47,991 bases of DNA from Lacisediminimonas sp. (lineage in GTDB: Bacteria; Pseudomonadota; Gammaproteobacteria; Burkholderiales; Burkholderiaceae_D). The DNA lies in the NCBI RefSeq assembly GCF_030645335.1, contig NZ_JAUSNH010000245.1, positions 1 to 47,991 on the forward strand. Reading direction: 5' to 3'. Numbering within the stretch: the stretch's first letter is position 1; the number at the start of each line of letters is the position of its first letter. The notes beneath the pieces were generated by a model. It had not been told where the DNA came from and did no database searches. It saw only the letters and a program-made list of their open reading frames with translations. The position numbers and the translations under genes are program-made. Positions 1 to 9,039 of the stretch are shown here, one piece after another.

Positions 1-65
1 GAGCTCGAATCGAGTTGCCTTTCGCGGTGCGGTTAGCCAAATGGGTTTTAGCGCCTTTTTCTTTG

Positions 66-102
66 GTGACTTTCTTTTTGGCGCCGCCAAAAAGAAAGTT
101 AC
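66..102. repeat. Perfect inverted repeat, dispersed-repeat-like hairpin
   Basis: Arms at 69-82 and 86-99 are perfectly complementary over 14 bp around a 3-base loop, and the stem extends to 66/102 through one G-T pair. The core reads ACTTTCTTTTTGGC on the left arm. It lies beyond the 3' end of galE. There is no U-run next to the stem on the galE strand, so it is not a textbook terminator. The AAAGAAAGT-type core resembles intergenic repeats scattered through Burkholderiales genomes (recalled, not searched). Confidence 0.6.
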
Positions 103-108
103 GCGCCC

Positions 109-127
109 GCGGGGGCGCCACCCCCGC
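109..127. repeat. GC-rich 7-bp hairpin next to the first inverted repeat
   Basis: GCGGGGG at 109-115 pairs perfectly with CCCCCGC at 121-127 around a 5-base loop. It sits just inside the AAAGAAAG-type inverted repeat. It may be part of the same repeated unit or of the transcript end of the galE operon. Confidence 0.45.
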
Positions 128-190
128 TTGACCACAAAAAAACATAAAACACGATTAAACAACCCGAAGCAAGCAGCCCCAAAAAACGAA

Positions 191-1204
191 TCAATATCCT
201 TCGGGATTCCCCGACTGCCACCGCCAGTGATCCTCACACATCTCCGCCAAATCCCTCTGCGCGGCCCACCCCAGCAACTCCAACGCCAAATCCGGACACG
301 CATAACAAACCGCAATATCCCCCGCCCGCCGCCCCTCGATCACATAAGGAATAGCCCGCCCGCTAGCGGCCTCAAAAGCCCGCACCGCCTCCAGCACGCT
401 ATATCCCCGCCCGGTCCCCAGATTGACCGTAAAACTCCCATCGGCAGAAAACAGGCGATCCAGCGCCGCCACATGCCCGCGCGCCAGGTCAACGACATGG
501 ATGTAATCCCGCACCCCGGTCCCATCGGGCGTCGGATAATCATTCCCGAACACCACCAGACGATCGCGCCGGCCCACCGCAACCTGCGCCACAAAGGGCA
601 TCAGGTTATTCGGTATGCCGCGCGGATCCTCGCCGATCAGCCCGCTCGGATGGGCGCCAACCGGATTGAAATAACGCAGGATCCCGGCCTGCCATCGCGC
701 ATCCGAGCGCACCAGGTCGTTGATGACCTGTTCAACCATCAGCTTGGAACTGCCGTAGGGATTGGTTGTCTGCAAGCGCGCGGTTTCATGGATGGGCACC
801 GATTCGGGATCGCCGTACACCGTCGCCGAGGAACTGAATACGATGCGGCGCACGCCCGCTTTATCCATGGCTTGCAACAGGTTGATCGTGCCGTGGACAT
901 TGTTTTCGTAATACGTCAGTGGCATTTGCACCGACTCGCCAACCGCTTTCAGGCCGGCGAAGTGGATCACGGCATCGATCTCGTGGTCGCGCAGGATGGC
1001 GTCCAGTGCCTTGCGGTCGCGCACGTCGCTGATGACAAGGTGTATCGGCTGGCCGGCGATTTCCTCGGCCCGGTCCAGTGCGGTACGGGAACTGTTGCAC
1101 AGGTTGTCGATAGCGACGACCTTATAACCAGCTTGCAGCAGTTCAATGCAGGTATGCGAGCCGATGTAGCCGCAGGCGCCCGTTACCAGTATGGTTTTTT
1201 CCAT
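191..1204 (-). CDS. galE: UDP-glucose 4-epimerase GalE
   Basis: 337 aa, the normal length for GalE. It interconverts UDP-glucose and UDP-galactose in the cytoplasm using tightly bound NAD. The N-terminus carries the Rossmann nucleotide-binding motif GACGYIGSH at about residues 8-16. The catalytic SSSATVYG (Ser) and YGSSK (Tyr-x3-Lys) signatures of the extended short-chain dehydrogenase family follow, and the C-terminal half has the usual GTGVRDYIHV and NLGTGRGYSV segments. It is the last gene of a minus-strand group wcaJ-manC-galU-galE, 52 bp after galU. With galU it supplies UDP-sugars for exopolysaccharide or lipopolysaccharide. The ATG start at 1204 fits the family N-terminus exactly. Confidence 0.96.
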   Translation of the reverse strand: MEKTILVTGACGYIGSHTCIELLQAGYKVVAIDNLCNSSRTALDRAEEIAGQPIHLVISDVRDRKALDAILRDHEIDAVIHFAGLKAVGESVQMPLTYYENNVHGTINLLQAMDKAGVRRIVFSSSATVYGDPESVPIHETARLQTTNPYGSSKLMVEQVINDLVRSDARWQAGILRYFNPVGAHPSGLIGEDPRGIPNNLMPFVAQVAVGRRDRLVVFGNDYPTPDGTGVRDYIHVVDLARGHVAALDRLFSADGSFTVNLGTGRGYSVLEAVRAFEAASGRAIPYVIEGRRAGDIAVCYACPDLALELLGWAAQRDLAEMCEDHWRWQSGNPEGY

Positions 1205-1256
1205 TCAGTCTTTCGTCCGGCGCGGCGGCCAGGCTTGCCGCGGCGCGCATCTTGAA

Positions 1257-2207
1257 TCACATGTAAATGACGGAATGCGTAGCCGCTTGCGGCCTGCCCG
1301 CCCCCTTTGGCTCTGCGCCCGATGGCGACATCTGCTGCAATTGCATCTGCAACAGGTATTGGCGGAATTCCTCGCGCACTTCGGGATGGCGCAGTGCCAG
1401 CTCGACTGTCGCTTGCAGGTAACCTTGCTTGCTGCCGCAGTCGTAGCGCTTGCCTTCGAATCGATAGGATAGCACCGCTTCTTGCCGGAGCAGCCGGGCG
1501 ATGCCGTCGGTCAGCTGCAGTTCGCCGCCGGCGCCGGGCGGCATTTCGCGCAGATGGCGGAAGATCGACGAGGTCATGATATAGCGCCCGACCACACCCA
1601 TGTCCGATGGTGCATCGGCCGGCGCCGGCTTTTCCACGATGTCGTGCAGCTTGAGCAATCCTTCGGCAATGCTTTTTCCAGCCACCACCCCATACGAACG
1701 GGACTGTTCCGGCCGGATCGATTCGACGCCGATGATGCTGCTGCCGTAGTGCGCATGCAGGTCGACCATCTGCTTCAGGACAGGTACGCCGGCGTCGAGC
1801 AGGTCGTCGGCGAGGACGACGGCGAATGGCTCGTCGCCGATCAGTCGTTCGGCACACAGCACCGCATGCCCCAGTCCCAGCGCTTCGGCCTGGCGTACGT
1901 AGAAGCACTGGACGTTGTCGGGCTTGATGCCGCGCAAGGCGGTCAATATCGACTGTTTGTCGCGTGCGATCAGCTCGGCCTCCAGTTCATAGGCCTTGTC
2001 GAAGTGGTCCTCGATGGCGCGCTTGTTGCGCCCGGTCACGAAGATCATGTCGGTGATGCCGGCAGCCATCGCCTCTTCAACAGCGTACTGGATCAGGGGC
2101 TTGTCGACGATGGGCAACATTTCTTTCGGGCTTGCCTTGGTCACCGGCAGGAAGCGCGTGCCTAAACCCGCTACCGGGAATACTGCTTTTGTGATTTGCT
2201 TGTGCAT
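1257..2207 (-). CDS. galU: UTP-glucose-1-phosphate uridylyltransferase GalU
   Basis: 316 aa from the ATG at 2207. The open frame extends 40 codons upstream, but that stretch is Arg/Ser-rich with no family resemblance, while MHKQITKAVFPVAGLGTRF is a standard GalU start. The enzyme makes UDP-glucose from UTP and glucose-1-phosphate. The nucleotidyltransferase loop GLGTRFLPVTKASPKEM is near the N-terminus, followed by VDKPLIQYAVEEA, the VVLADDL metal-binding region and the substrate-binding VEKPAP segment. It lies between manC (133 bp upstream) and galE (52 bp downstream) on the same strand. No strong Shine-Dalgarno is visible before the ATG. This is the bacterial GalU family, unrelated in fold detail to eukaryotic UGPase. 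Confidence 0.95.
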   Translation of the reverse strand: MHKQITKAVFPVAGLGTRFLPVTKASPKEMLPIVDKPLIQYAVEEAMAAGITDMIFVTGRNKRAIEDHFDKAYELEAELIARDKQSILTALRGIKPDNVQCFYVRQAEALGLGHAVLCAERLIGDEPFAVVLADDLLDAGVPVLKQMVDLHAHYGSSIIGVESIRPEQSRSYGVVAGKSIAEGLLKLHDIVEKPAPADAPSDMGVVGRYIMTSSIFRHLREMPPGAGGELQLTDGIARLLRQEAVLSYRFEGKRYDCGSKQGYLQATVELALRHPEVREEFRQYLLQMQLQQMSPSGAEPKGAGRPQAATHSVIYM

Positions 2208-2340
2208 GTCGGGCCGAGGTTGGAGGGTCGAGGGAGCTAACGGATAAGGGCAATGGGAAGCGGCGACGCAAGCGCGCAGCAGAAAATTGGACTTGTCGAT
2301 ACGGCGCCGAGTTCGCCGGCAACGCAAAACGCGGGCTCAG

Positions 2341-3756
2341 TCATGCCCTGCCGTAGCGATCCTCCAGTCGCACGATGTCGTCCTCGCCGAGATAGGCGCC
2401 GGACTGGATCTCGATGAGTTCGAGCGGAATTTTTCCGGGATTCTCCAGCGAGTGGATCGCGCCGATCGGGATGTAGGTGGACTGGTTTTCCGACAGCAAG
2501 TAGTCGCTTTCGCCATTCGTCACATGGGCGGTGCCCGATACGACGACCCAGTGTTCGGCGCGGTGATGATGCTTTTGCAGCGACAGCTTCGCGCCTTCCT
2601 TGACGACGATGCGCTTGACCTGGAAGCGATCGCCAGTGCCGATGCAGTCATAGGAGCCCCAGGGCCGTGATACTTGCCGGTGCTGGTTGGCCTCGCTGCG
2701 TCCTTCCTGCAACAGGCGGGCGACGATTTTTTTGGTGTCCTGGGCGCTGGCGGCATCCATCACCAGCACGCCATCGGCGGTTTCCACCACCACCACGTTG
2801 CGCAAGCCGACTGCTGTCACCAGCCTGCTGTTTGCATGTACCAGGCAGTGCTCGCAGTCTTGCAGCATGGCGTCGCCGTGCACCACATTGTCATGGTCGT
2901 CCTTGGGGGAGGCATCGTGCACCGAGGCCCAACTGCCGATGTCGTTCCAGCCGGCGTCGAGCACCACCATGGCGGCACGGTCGGTGCGCTCCATGACTGC
3001 GATGTCGACTGGCTGGTCCGGACTATTGGCGTAGGCGGCGGCATCGAGCCGCAGGAAGTCGATGTCGCGCACGCTCTTGCCGAGCGCAGCGCTGCAAGCC
3101 TCCACGATGGCGGGCTCGAACAGCGCAAGTTCCTGCAGGTAGCGCCGCGCGGAAAACAGGAACATGCCGCTGTTCCAGAAAAAATTGCCGCTGTCGATGT
3201 ATTGCTGCGCTGTCGCCTGGTTCGGCTTCTCGACAAATTCGAGTACCGGCCTGACCGCCCCGGTTTCCGCCGAGCCGGCGCGAATGTAGCCATAGCCGGT
3301 TTCGGGATGGCCTGGCTGGATGCCGAAGGTCAGCAAATCGCCGTGCGCGGCTGCGGCGCGCGCTTGCGCCAGCGCCGCGGCCAGGGCGGCAGGGTCCTGG
3401 ATGACATGGTCCGACGGCAGCACCAGCAGCAGCGGATCCTCATGCAGCGTTTGCGCATGCAGTGCGGCGCTGGCAATTGCCGGCGCCGTGTTGCGTCGCA
3501 TGGGCTCCAGCAAAATCTGCGCATTGTCGATGCCGATTTCGCGCAACTGCTCGGCAAGCACGAAGCGTGTGCTCTCGCCGGTCACCAGGATCGGGGCGCC
3601 GATATCGGGGATGCCTTTTAGCCGTTGCAGTGTCTGCTGCAACAGGCTTTCGCGGCCGAGCAGGCGCAGGAATTGTTTCGGATGGCTCTCGCGGGAGAGC
3701 GGCCACAGGCGGCTGCCGGAGCCGCCGCACAGTATTACCGGAACCAGGATCGTCAT
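2341..3756 (-). CDS. manC: Bifunctional mannose-1-phosphate guanylyltransferase / mannose-6-phosphate isomerase
   Basis: 471 aa, typical of type II PMI-GMP enzymes (AlgA/XanB/ManC). The N-terminal nucleotidyltransferase domain opens with the pyrophosphorylase signature CGGSGSRLWPLSRESHPKQF and contains FVEKPN. The C-terminal cupin, from about residue 350, carries RPWGSYDCIGTGDRFQVKRI and the metal-site stretch LQKHHHRAEHW followed by GAIHSLENPG. Together the two activities route fructose-6-phosphate to GDP-mannose. It lies 96 bp downstream of wcaJ, so GDP-mannose is probably used for the polysaccharide that WcaJ primes. Its leader contains three tandem CAGTGT units (plus strand, 3781-3798). 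The ATG at 3756 fits the family N-terminus. Confidence 0.94.
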   Translation of the reverse strand: MTILVPVILCGGSGSRLWPLSRESHPKQFLRLLGRESLLQQTLQRLKGIPDIGAPILVTGESTRFVLAEQLREIGIDNAQILLEPMRRNTAPAIASAALHAQTLHEDPLLLVLPSDHVIQDPAALAAALAQARAAAAHGDLLTFGIQPGHPETGYGYIRAGSAETGAVRPVLEFVEKPNQATAQQYIDSGNFFWNSGMFLFSARRYLQELALFEPAIVEACSAALGKSVRDIDFLRLDAAAYANSPDQPVDIAVMERTDRAAMVVLDAGWNDIGSWASVHDASPKDDHDNVVHGDAMLQDCEHCLVHANSRLVTAVGLRNVVVVETADGVLVMDAASAQDTKKIVARLLQEGRSEANQHRQVSRPWGSYDCIGTGDRFQVKRIVVKEGAKLSLQKHHHRAEHWVVVSGTAHVTNGESDYLLSENQSTYIPIGAIHSLENPGKIPLELIEIQSGAYLGEDDIVRLEDRYGRA

Positions 3757-3852
3757 ATTGTCGTTACCTGCAGATTTGAACAGTGTCAGTGTCAGTGTCG
3801 GGGTAGGGCGGGGTGGATCCTGCGCTGCGCAGCGGTCCTGGCCGAACCGCTG

Positions 3853-5298
3853 TCAATAGGCATTGTTGCCGGTCCAGCCCTTGAATGCGGTCCAGGCGAT
3901 GATCTTCAGGTCCATCGAAAACGACCAGTTCTGTATGTAGTGCAGGTCGAACTGCACGCGCTTGGCCATCTTGTCGTCGGTGTCGGTCTCGCCGCGATAG
4001 CCGTGTATCTGGGCCCATCCGGTAATGCCTGGCTTGACCCGGTGCCGCAGCATGTACATTTCCAGCTTGTTCTTGTACAGCTCGTTGTGCTGAAGTGCAT
4101 GCGGGCGCGGACCGACGACCGACATGTGGCCGAGCAGGACGTTGATGAATTGCGGCAGTTCATCCAGGCTGGTGCGGCGCAGGAAGCGGCCAAGGCGGGT
4201 CACGCGCGGGTCGTCCTGCGTGGCCTGGGTCACGGCGCCATGCTCCTGGTGCACCCGCATGCTGCGAAACTTGAAGCACATGAATGGCCGCCCGTTCAGG
4301 CCGAGCCGCGGCTGGCGGAAAAATATCGGTCCCGGCGAGCTCGCCTTGATGCCGGTACCGATGGCGACGAACAAGGGCAGCAGCAACAACAGCACGACGG
4401 CGGCAAACACCCGGTCGAACACATCCTTGGCCATGGCATTCATGTCGGCGGCGACCGGCTGGTTGAGATCGACCGCCGGCATGCCCAGGAAAGTAATGAC
4501 CTTGTTGGACAGTATCTGCATCGACAGCGTGTCGGGCACCCAGCGGATATCCACCAGCGCGTTGCGCAGCAGGTATTGCAGTTGCTGCAGACGTTCGGTT
4601 TCGGCCAGCGGCAGCGTGATCCAGATTTCGTGGATTTCATGGCGCGCGACATAGTCCGGCAGTTCAGTGAGCGAATCGACGCGCTCGGCGCCCGCAGCAG
4701 GCATGCCGGCCAGATCGGCCGCAGCCGCTGCCTGTGCCTGCGATGAGGCCGGCGGTGCACTGACCGGGAAGATCGCCTTCACGTCGTAGCCGTACCAGCT
4801 CTGTTCGCTGGCGCGGCGATGCATCTCGCGGCCGATGCCGCTGTAACCCACGATCACCACGCGCTTGTTGTTGATCCCTTTTTCGCGCAGGTGACGCAAG
4901 ACGGTGTAGAGCAGCGCGCGCGTGAGCATCAGCGATATGACGCCGACCACATACCAGTGGAACATCCATAAGCGCGACAGCGAGCCGACGTGATGGATCA
5001 GGAAGCTGAACAGCAGCGCGAGCATCATGACCGCAGCCCACGACAAGGCGACTTGCCCGAACATCGCAGGCATCGAACGGCCGCGCCATGATCCGTACAT
5101 GTTGAAGTTGGCGAACAGGATGAACGCCAGCGCACAGCCGAAATACAGCAGGATCGTGTGCACCGGCGTTGCCGCCGACAGGGGTGTATTGAAGCTCAGC
5201 AGTGCGGACAATTGACCGGCGCACCACAGGCCAATGACATCGACCACGCGCATCAGGAGTTCGAGTCGCGGAGAATTCTTGTGGATGGCGTCTTGCAC
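3853..5298 (-). CDS. wcaJ: Undecaprenyl-phosphate glucose phosphotransferase (WcaJ-type)
   Basis: 481 aa polyisoprenyl-phosphate hexose-1-phosphate transferase. It moves a sugar-1-phosphate, usually glucose, onto undecaprenyl phosphate at the inner membrane and so starts exopolysaccharide repeat synthesis. The N-terminal third has four hydrophobic helices, then a CoA-binding-like cytoplasmic region ([17 protein letters not shown]). The C-terminal catalytic domain has [31 protein letters not shown] and [10 protein letters not shown], all hallmarks of the family. Translation starts at a GTG (5298) with a weak Shine-Dalgarno. An AT-rich 184-bp divergent region separates it from the hemoglobin gene. 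Glucose is inferred from family naming; the true sugar is not visible. Confidence 0.92.
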   Translation of the reverse strand: MQDAIHKNSPRLELLMRVVDVIGLWCAGQLSALLSFNTPLSAATPVHTILLYFGCALAFILFANFNMYGSWRGRSMPAMFGQVALSWAAVMMLALLFSFLIHHVGSLSRLWMFHWYVVGVISLMLTRALLYTVLRHLREKGINNKRVVIVGYSGIGREMHRRASEQSWYGYDVKAIFPVSAPPASSQAQAAAAADLAGMPAAGAERVDSLTELPDYVARHEIHEIWITLPLAETERLQQLQYLLRNALVDIRWVPDTLSMQILSNKVITFLGMPAVDLNQPVAADMNAMAKDVFDRVFAAVVLLLLLPLFVAIGTGIKASSPGPIFFRQPRLGLNGRPFMCFKFRSMRVHQEHGAVTQATQDDPRVTRLGRFLRRTSLDELPQFINVLLGHMSVVGPRPHALQHNELYKNKLEMYMLRHRVKPGITGWAQIHGYRGETDTDDKMAKRVQFDLHYIQNWSFSMDLKIIAWTAFKGWTGNNAY

Positions 5299-5482
5299 GA
5301 TTCTGTCGCCTTGTCGGTTGGGTTTTGGGTGCTGCGTATGTTTGCAATATTAATAAGTAAATACGTTATGAAATTGCTAATCAGATCTTGGTTGAGAAGC
5401 GTCAATCGAACATTTGTTCTGGATTTTTGCTGGTCTGCCAATGGATTTCGCGCGCCGTCTCATTGCGTTATCATCTCGCCCC
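5299..5482. promoter_or_regulatory. AT-rich divergent intergenic region, wcaJ / hemoglobin
   Basis: 184 bp between two divergent genes, with a strikingly AT-rich core at about 5338-5400 in an otherwise GC-rich window. It must hold the promoters for the exopolysaccharide precursor genes (minus) and the globin (plus). I cannot fix individual -35/-10 elements with confidence. AT-rich divergent regions of this kind often bind nucleoid-associated or activator proteins (inference). Confidence 0.4.
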
Positions 5483-5884
5483 ATGACGACTGACGAAACG
5501 CAAGAACCAAGCGCGTATGACTTGATCGGTGGCGAACAAAGACTGCGCGCCCTGGTAGATCGCTTCTACGACCTGATGAACCTGGAGCCGCAATTCACGG
5601 CATTGCGCGCCATGCATCCGCCCACGCTGGACGGCTCGCGCGACAAGCTGTTCTGGTTTCTTTCCGGTTGGACCGGCGGTCCCTCCCTGTACATGGAGCG
5701 CATCGGCCACCCGATGTTGCGGGCGCGTCACTTGCCGTTTTCCATTGGCATCGCCGAACGAGACCAATGGCTGGCCTGCATGGCGCTGGCGATGCAGGAC
5801 GAGGGCTTTCCCGACGAGCTGCATCAGCGATTGATGCAGGCTTTTTTCCAGACCGCGGACTGGATGCGCAACAGACAGGGCTAG
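5483..5884 (+). CDS. Group II truncated hemoglobin
   Basis: 133 aa from the ATG at 5483; an open extension of 23 codons upstream lacks family features. This is a two-over-two alpha-helical heme protein. Visible group II hallmarks are FYDLM (B10 Tyr region), the HPMLRARHLPF segment with the proximal His, and DQWLACM with the G8 Trp. Group II globins bind oxygen and nitric oxide tightly and are linked to NO or peroxide detoxification or to redox chemistry; the role here is not shown by sequence. It is followed after about 150 bp by a large FAD/Fe-S oxidoreductase on the same strand, so co-transcription is possible. Confidence 0.92.
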   Translation: MTTDETQEPSAYDLIGGEQRLRALVDRFYDLMNLEPQFTALRAMHPPTLDGSRDKLFWFLSGWTGGPSLYMERIGHPMLRARHLPFSIGIAERDQWLACMALAMQDEGFPDELHQRLMQAFFQTADWMRNRQG

Positions 5885-6038
5885 CACGGGCTGGATTTGC
5901 CGTACCGCTGCCGGCATCCTGCAGGCGCGGCTTGCCGGTCGCGCAGGCGCCGCTTGCGGCGCAATCGGGCGCATTGCCCTGGGCTGGCGCCGGCATCGCC
6001 TTGCACCGCTTTCCATGCCGTCGAACCAGGAGCCTTAA

Positions 6039-8972
6039 ATTACCGTAGCTACCCCCGCCACGAGCACCGTCACCAGCACGTTCGATAGCGCCGCCTTGCC
6101 GGCCGCCTTCCGCCACGCACTCGAAGCAGCGATCCAGGGCGAGGTCCGTTTTGACGAGGGCAGCCGCGCGGTGTACGCCGCGGATGCATCCAACTACCGG
6201 CAAGTTCCGATCTGCGTGGTGCTGCCGCGCTCGGCCGAAGATATCGAGGCCGCCTTGTCGGTCTGCCGGCAGTACGATGTGCCGGTGCTGGCGCGTGGCG
6301 GCGGCACCTCGATGAACGGGCAGGCAGTCAACGTGGCCGTCGTCATCGATACCTCGAAGTACATGAACCGTGTGCGCAATATCGATCCGGTGGCCCATGT
6401 GGCGGACGTCGAGCCGGGCGTGGTGTGCGACGCCTTGCGCGATGCGGCCGAGGAATACGGGCTGACTTTCGGCCCCGACCCGGCCACCCACAGCCGCTGC
6501 ACGCTGGGCGGCATGATCGGCAACAACTCCTGCGGCGCGCATTCGATCATGGCTGGCAAGACGGTCGAGAATATCGAGTCGCTGGAAATCCTGACTTACG
6601 ATGGCGCGCGTTTCCGGGTCGGGCCTACTACTGACGACGAACTGCAGGCGATCATTGCCGCTGGCGGTCGCCGCGGGGAAATCTACGCCGCGCTGCGCGA
6701 CTTGCGGGACCGTCATGCCGATGCCATCCGCAGCGGATTTCCGCACATCAATCGCCGCGTGTCTGGCTATAACCTGGACCAGCTGCTGCCGGAAAACGGC
6801 TTCAATGTGGCGCGCGCGCTGGTCGGTACCGAAGGTGGCTGCGCCATCACGCTGGAAGCCCGGACACGCCTGGTGCATAGTCCGCGCGAACGCGCGGTGC
6901 TGGTGCTGGGTTTCCCCGACATTTACCTGGCTGGCGATGCGGTGCCGCGCATCCTGCCATTCAATCCGATTGCGACTGAAGGTCTCGACATTGCGATCAT
7001 TGGCGGCCTGAAACGGCGCGGCTTGCGGCTTGAGGATATTGCCCGGCTGCCAGCCGGCGACGCCTGGATCATGGTTGAATTCGGCGCCGATACGCGCGCA
7101 GAGGCACAGGCGCAAGCGCAGGCGCTGGTCGATTCGTGGGCCGGTGAAAGCGCTGCGCCTTCGCACTGGCTGATCGACGATCCGGTGTGGGCCGAGCGTA
7201 TCTGGACGATCCGCGAAGTGGGAGCGTCGGCGACCTCGCTGCAGGACCAGCCGGGACTACCCGACCCGGTGGTCGGTTGGGAAGATGCGGCGGTCGACCC
7301 GCTGCGGCTGGGTGATTACCTGCGCGAATTCCAGCGGTTGATCGACCGCTATGGCTACCAGACCTCGCTGTTCGGCCACTTTGGCGACGGTTGCATCCAC
7401 GCCCGCATCACATTCGACTTGCGCAGCGTGGAGGGCATCCGTACCTGGCGCGCTTTTTTGCGCGAAGCGGCCGAACTGGTGGTGCGCTACGGTGGCTCGC
7501 TCACTGGCGAGCATGGCGACGGGCAGGCCAAGGCGGAATTCCTGCCCATCATGTATGGCCCGGAACTGATGCAGGCCTTCCGCGAATTCAAGGCGATCTG
7601 GGATCCCTTGCACCGGATGAATCCGCACAAGCTGATCGATCCTTACCGTGCCGACGAACATCTGCGGCAGGGGCCGGAATACCGGCCGATCAGGTTCGAT
7701 ACCCGCTTTGCCTTTCCCAAAGACGGCAACGGCCAGTTCGGCAATTTTTCGCGCGCCGTCGAACGCTGTGTCGGCATGGGCAAGTGCCGCTCGCAAGACG
7801 GCGGCACCATGTGCCCGAGCTATCGCGCCACCGGCGAGGAAAAATACTCAACCCGCGGGCGCGCCCGGCTGTTTGCCGAAATGCTGCGCGGCGACGTCGT
7901 CCGGGACGGCTGGAACAGTGAGGCAGTCAAGGAAGCGCTCGACCTGTGCCTGGCCTGCAAGGGCTGCAAGAGCGATTGCCCGACCCATGTCGACATGGCC
8001 AGCTACAAGGCCGAGTTCCTGTCGCATTATTACGAGCGGCAGCGCCGCCCGGTACAGGCCTGGAGCATGGGACGTATCGGGCAGTGGGCGCCGCTGGCCG
8101 CCGTTTTTCCGCGGCTGGTCAACCTGGTGACGCAAAAAGAACCCCTGGCGTCGATTGCCCGCGCCATCGGCGGCATCGCGCGCGGGCGCTCGCTGCCACC
8201 GCTGGCGCTGCGCACTTTCCGTTCCACCTTCGTTGCCAGGCCAGCCGGCGCACGGCGCGTGATCTTGTGGGTGGATACCTTCAGCAATCATTTCCAGCCG
8301 GAGGTTGCCCAGGCGGCGCTGCGGGTGCTGGAACACGCGGGCTGCACCGTCGTGCTGCCGAAAAAGCGCTTGTGCTGCGGTCGCCCGCTGTATGACTTTG
8401 GCCTGCTCGACCAGGCCCGCTCGCAACTGGCCGAGATCCTCGATGTGCTCGGACCCGAGATCGACGCCGGCACGCCGGTGGTCGGCCTCGAACCCTCCTG
8501 CACCAGTGTGTTCCGCGACGAGCTGCTGAATCTTTTCCCGGACGATGCGCGCGCGCGCAAGCTGGCGGCGCAAACGCTGATGTTTGCCGACTACTTGCAG
8601 CAGATCGGCTACCGGCCGGCGCCAGCCGGCGGCACGGCGTTGGTGCAAGGACATTGTCATCAGAAGGCGGTGCTCGGCATGAGCGCGGACGCAGCCATGC
8701 TGGCGGCCGCCGGCGTGCAATGGTCGTCGCCCGAGAGCGGTTGCTGCGGCATGGCCGGCAGTTTCGGCTTCCATCCGGATACCGCCGCCACCGCGCAGCA
8801 GATCGGCGAACGGGCCTTGCTGCCGGCGGTGCGCGCCAGCGATGGCGCAACGCGGCTGGTGGCAAACGGATTTTCCTGCCGCGAACAAATCCGGCTGGGC
8901 AGTGCTCGCGAGGCGGTACATATTGCGCAGGTACTGGACGAGGCCATCCGGAAAGAATTTCGTGACAATTAG
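6039..8972 (+). CDS. FAD-binding and 4Fe-4S oxidoreductase, YdiJ-like (start probably AUU at 6039)
   Basis: A fusion dehydrogenase of the D-lactate / D-2-hydroxyglutarate dehydrogenase (YdiJ) type. In order: a PCMH-type FAD domain (LARGGGTSMNGQAVN, LGGMIGNNSCGAHS), an FAD-oxidase C-terminal region (FGHFGDGCIHARI, GEHGDGQAK), two 4Fe-4S motifs (CVGMGKCRSQDGGTMCP, then CLACKGCKSDCPTH), and two CCG domains (LCCGRPLYDFG; HCHQKAVLG and CCGMAGSFG). It oxidises a 2-hydroxy acid and passes electrons to an acceptor; the substrate is not visible. Standard start codons give only TTG at 6096 (958 aa) with no Shine-Dalgarno. AGGAG at 6028-6032 lies six bases before ATT at 6039, giving 977 aa. That start is preferred here but unusual. 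Confidence 0.9.
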   Translation: MTVATPATSTVTSTFDSAALPAAFRHALEAAIQGEVRFDEGSRAVYAADASNYRQVPICVVLPRSAEDIEAALSVCRQYDVPVLARGGGTSMNGQAVNVAVVIDTSKYMNRVRNIDPVAHVADVEPGVVCDALRDAAEEYGLTFGPDPATHSRCTLGGMIGNNSCGAHSIMAGKTVENIESLEILTYDGARFRVGPTTDDELQAIIAAGGRRGEIYAALRDLRDRHADAIRSGFPHINRRVSGYNLDQLLPENGFNVARALVGTEGGCAITLEARTRLVHSPRERAVLVLGFPDIYLAGDAVPRILPFNPIATEGLDIAIIGGLKRRGLRLEDIARLPAGDAWIMVEFGADTRAEAQAQAQALVDSWAGESAAPSHWLIDDPVWAERIWTIREVGASATSLQDQPGLPDPVVGWEDAAVDPLRLGDYLREFQRLIDRYGYQTSLFGHFGDGCIHARITFDLRSVEGIRTWRAFLREAAELVVRYGGSLTGEHGDGQAKAEFLPIMYGPELMQAFREFKAIWDPLHRMNPHKLIDPYRADEHLRQGPEYRPIRFDTRFAFPKDGNGQFGNFSRAVERCVGMGKCRSQDGGTMCPSYRATGEEKYSTRGRARLFAEMLRGDVVRDGWNSEAVKEALDLCLACKGCKSDCPTHVDMASYKAEFLSHYYERQRRPVQAWSMGRIGQWAPLAAVFPRLVNLVTQKEPLASIARAIGGIARGRSLPPLALRTFRSTFVARPAGARRVILWVDTFSNHFQPEVAQAALRVLEHAGCTVVLPKKRLCCGRPLYDFGLLDQARSQLAEILDVLGPEIDAGTPVVGLEPSCTSVFRDELLNLFPDDARARKLAAQTLMFADYLQQIGYRPAPAGGTALVQGHCHQKAVLGMSADAAMLAAAGVQWSSPESGCCGMAGSFGFHPDTAATAQQIGERALLPAVRASDGATRLVANGFSCREQIRLGSAREAVHIAQVLDEAIRKEFRDN

Positions 8973-9002
8973 CACAAGTCAATTTTTTGCCAGATCTGCG
9001 GG

Positions 9003-9031
9003 TTGACAAGCCCGGGCATCCAACCTATTGT
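9003..9031 (+). promoter_or_regulatory. Sigma70-type promoter for the riboswitch/TerC transcript
   Basis: TTGACA at 9003-9008 (perfect -35), a 17-bp spacer, and TATTGT at 9026-9031 (-10, two mismatches). Transcription would start near 9038, just before the riboswitch aptamer. No other candidate of this quality is seen in the 246-bp gap. Confidence 0.75.
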
Positions 9032-9039
9032 TCAGGTCT

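Noticed and set aside
41-1255. 404-codon open frame on the plus strand
   Set aside because: It is antisense to galE, Arg/His/Pro-rich with no domain, and is a by-product of high GC codon use.
3781-3801. Three tandem CAGTGT units as an operator in the manC leader
   Set aside because: Too short and without symmetry; noted only as a simple repeat.
5595-7166. 523-codon open frame on the minus strand
   Set aside because: It runs antisense through the hemoglobin and FAD oxidoreductase genes; no recognisable domain and composition typical of antisense frames.
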